DNA of 5,805 nucleotides from UBA4717 sp002404395 (GTDB lineage: Bacteria > Bacillota > Clostridia > Oscillospirales > CAG-272): positions 1 through 5,805 of the forward strand of contig CALFNW010000069.1 of NCBI GenBank assembly GCA_937902275.1, in the 5' to 3' direction. Each line of letters starts with the position of its first letter. Within the stretch, counting starts at the first letter, position 1. A program made the position numbers and the translations under genes. This document shows positions 5,688-5,805 of this stretch, piece after piece. The notes below the pieces were generated by a model. That model saw nothing but the letters and a program-made list of their open reading frames with translations. It was not told where the DNA came from and ran no database searches.

Positions 5688-5805
5688 ATGAATACGCTGA
5701 AAGCTATTCAAGTTTTATCTAAAATCGGAAAGATCCTCAGCAAGATAGTGTACATTTGTTGCATTGTCGGCTTCTGCAGCTGTATTGTCGGGTATATCAG
5801 TGTGA
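5688..5805 (+). CDS. Small Cys-rich membrane protein, N-terminal part only
   Basis: 39 codons are visible before the window ends, with no stop. The protein begins MNTLKAIQVLSKIGKILSKI, a basic amphipathic segment, followed by a hydrophobic stretch from about residue 20 to 39 (VYICCIVGFCSCIVGYISV) with cysteines at 24, 25, 30 and 32. This looks like a membrane helix with a positively charged, probably cytoplasmic N-terminus; a signal peptide is less likely given its length and lack of a cleavage site so far. GGGAGAG (5675-5681) lies six bases before the ATG and supports the start. The gene has its own strong promoter and a candidate operator. I do not recognise a named family. Because of the operator it may belong to the same regulon as the transporter pair, but that is a guess. 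Confidence 0.75.
   Translation, partial: MNTLKAIQVLSKIGKILSKIVYICCIVGFCSCIVGYISV

Noticed and set aside
1..5805. CRISPR array, tRNA, rRNA, insertion sequence, attachment site
   Set aside because: No regularly spaced repeats, cloverleaf-like sequence, rRNA motifs, transposase or integrase was seen.

Overview
The window looks like chromosomal DNA from a Gram-positive, Clostridia-type Firmicute, probably a gut Oscillospiraceae/Ruminococcaceae relative. This rests on the strong GGGAGG/AGGTGAGG ribosome-binding sites, sigma-A promoters of exact TTGACA-17-TATAAT form, an AAAACCGC/GCGGTTTT terminator and the protein families present. It is inference; no rRNA or other taxonomic marker is present. 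All supported genes are on the + strand.

Layout. (1) 61-780: a complete, AT-rich gene for a DUF4886 (SGNH-hydrolase-like) protein, with a hairpin just before it and no obvious ribosome-binding site. (2) 781-1206: about 430 bases with no convincing gene. It holds two hairpins, a 7-bp tandem repeat, an adjacent 17-bp tandem duplication and a small inverted repeat, and it looks like repeat-derived or decayed DNA. (3) 1207-1249: an intrinsic terminator that closes this part. (4) 1272-1973: a perfect-consensus promoter, a candidate operator over its start site, and a TetR-family regulator gene. (5) 2016-5527: a short intergenic segment with a weak hairpin, a possible second promoter and a clean palindrome, then two half-size ABC transporter genes overlapping by 4 bases (ATGA). 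(6) 5561-5805: a second perfect-consensus promoter, a palindrome resembling the one at the tetR promoter, and the start of a small Cys-rich membrane protein cut off by the window end.

Working model. The two ABC proteins each have one six-helix membrane domain fused to one ATPase domain, and they most likely form a heterodimer in the cytoplasmic membrane. The adjacent TetR protein probably represses its own promoter and perhaps the transporter and the downstream membrane-protein gene. Sequence flavour, especially in the second ABC protein, suggests the IrtAB/YbtPQ-like branch (exporter fold, siderophore or metal-chelate import) as an alternative to drug efflux. The substrate cannot be decided from this sequence. 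I see no CRISPR array, tRNA, rRNA, insertion sequence or clearly new system. The most useful leads are the repeated ATAAC-n-GTTA palindromes at three putative promoters and the palindrome in front of the transporter pair.
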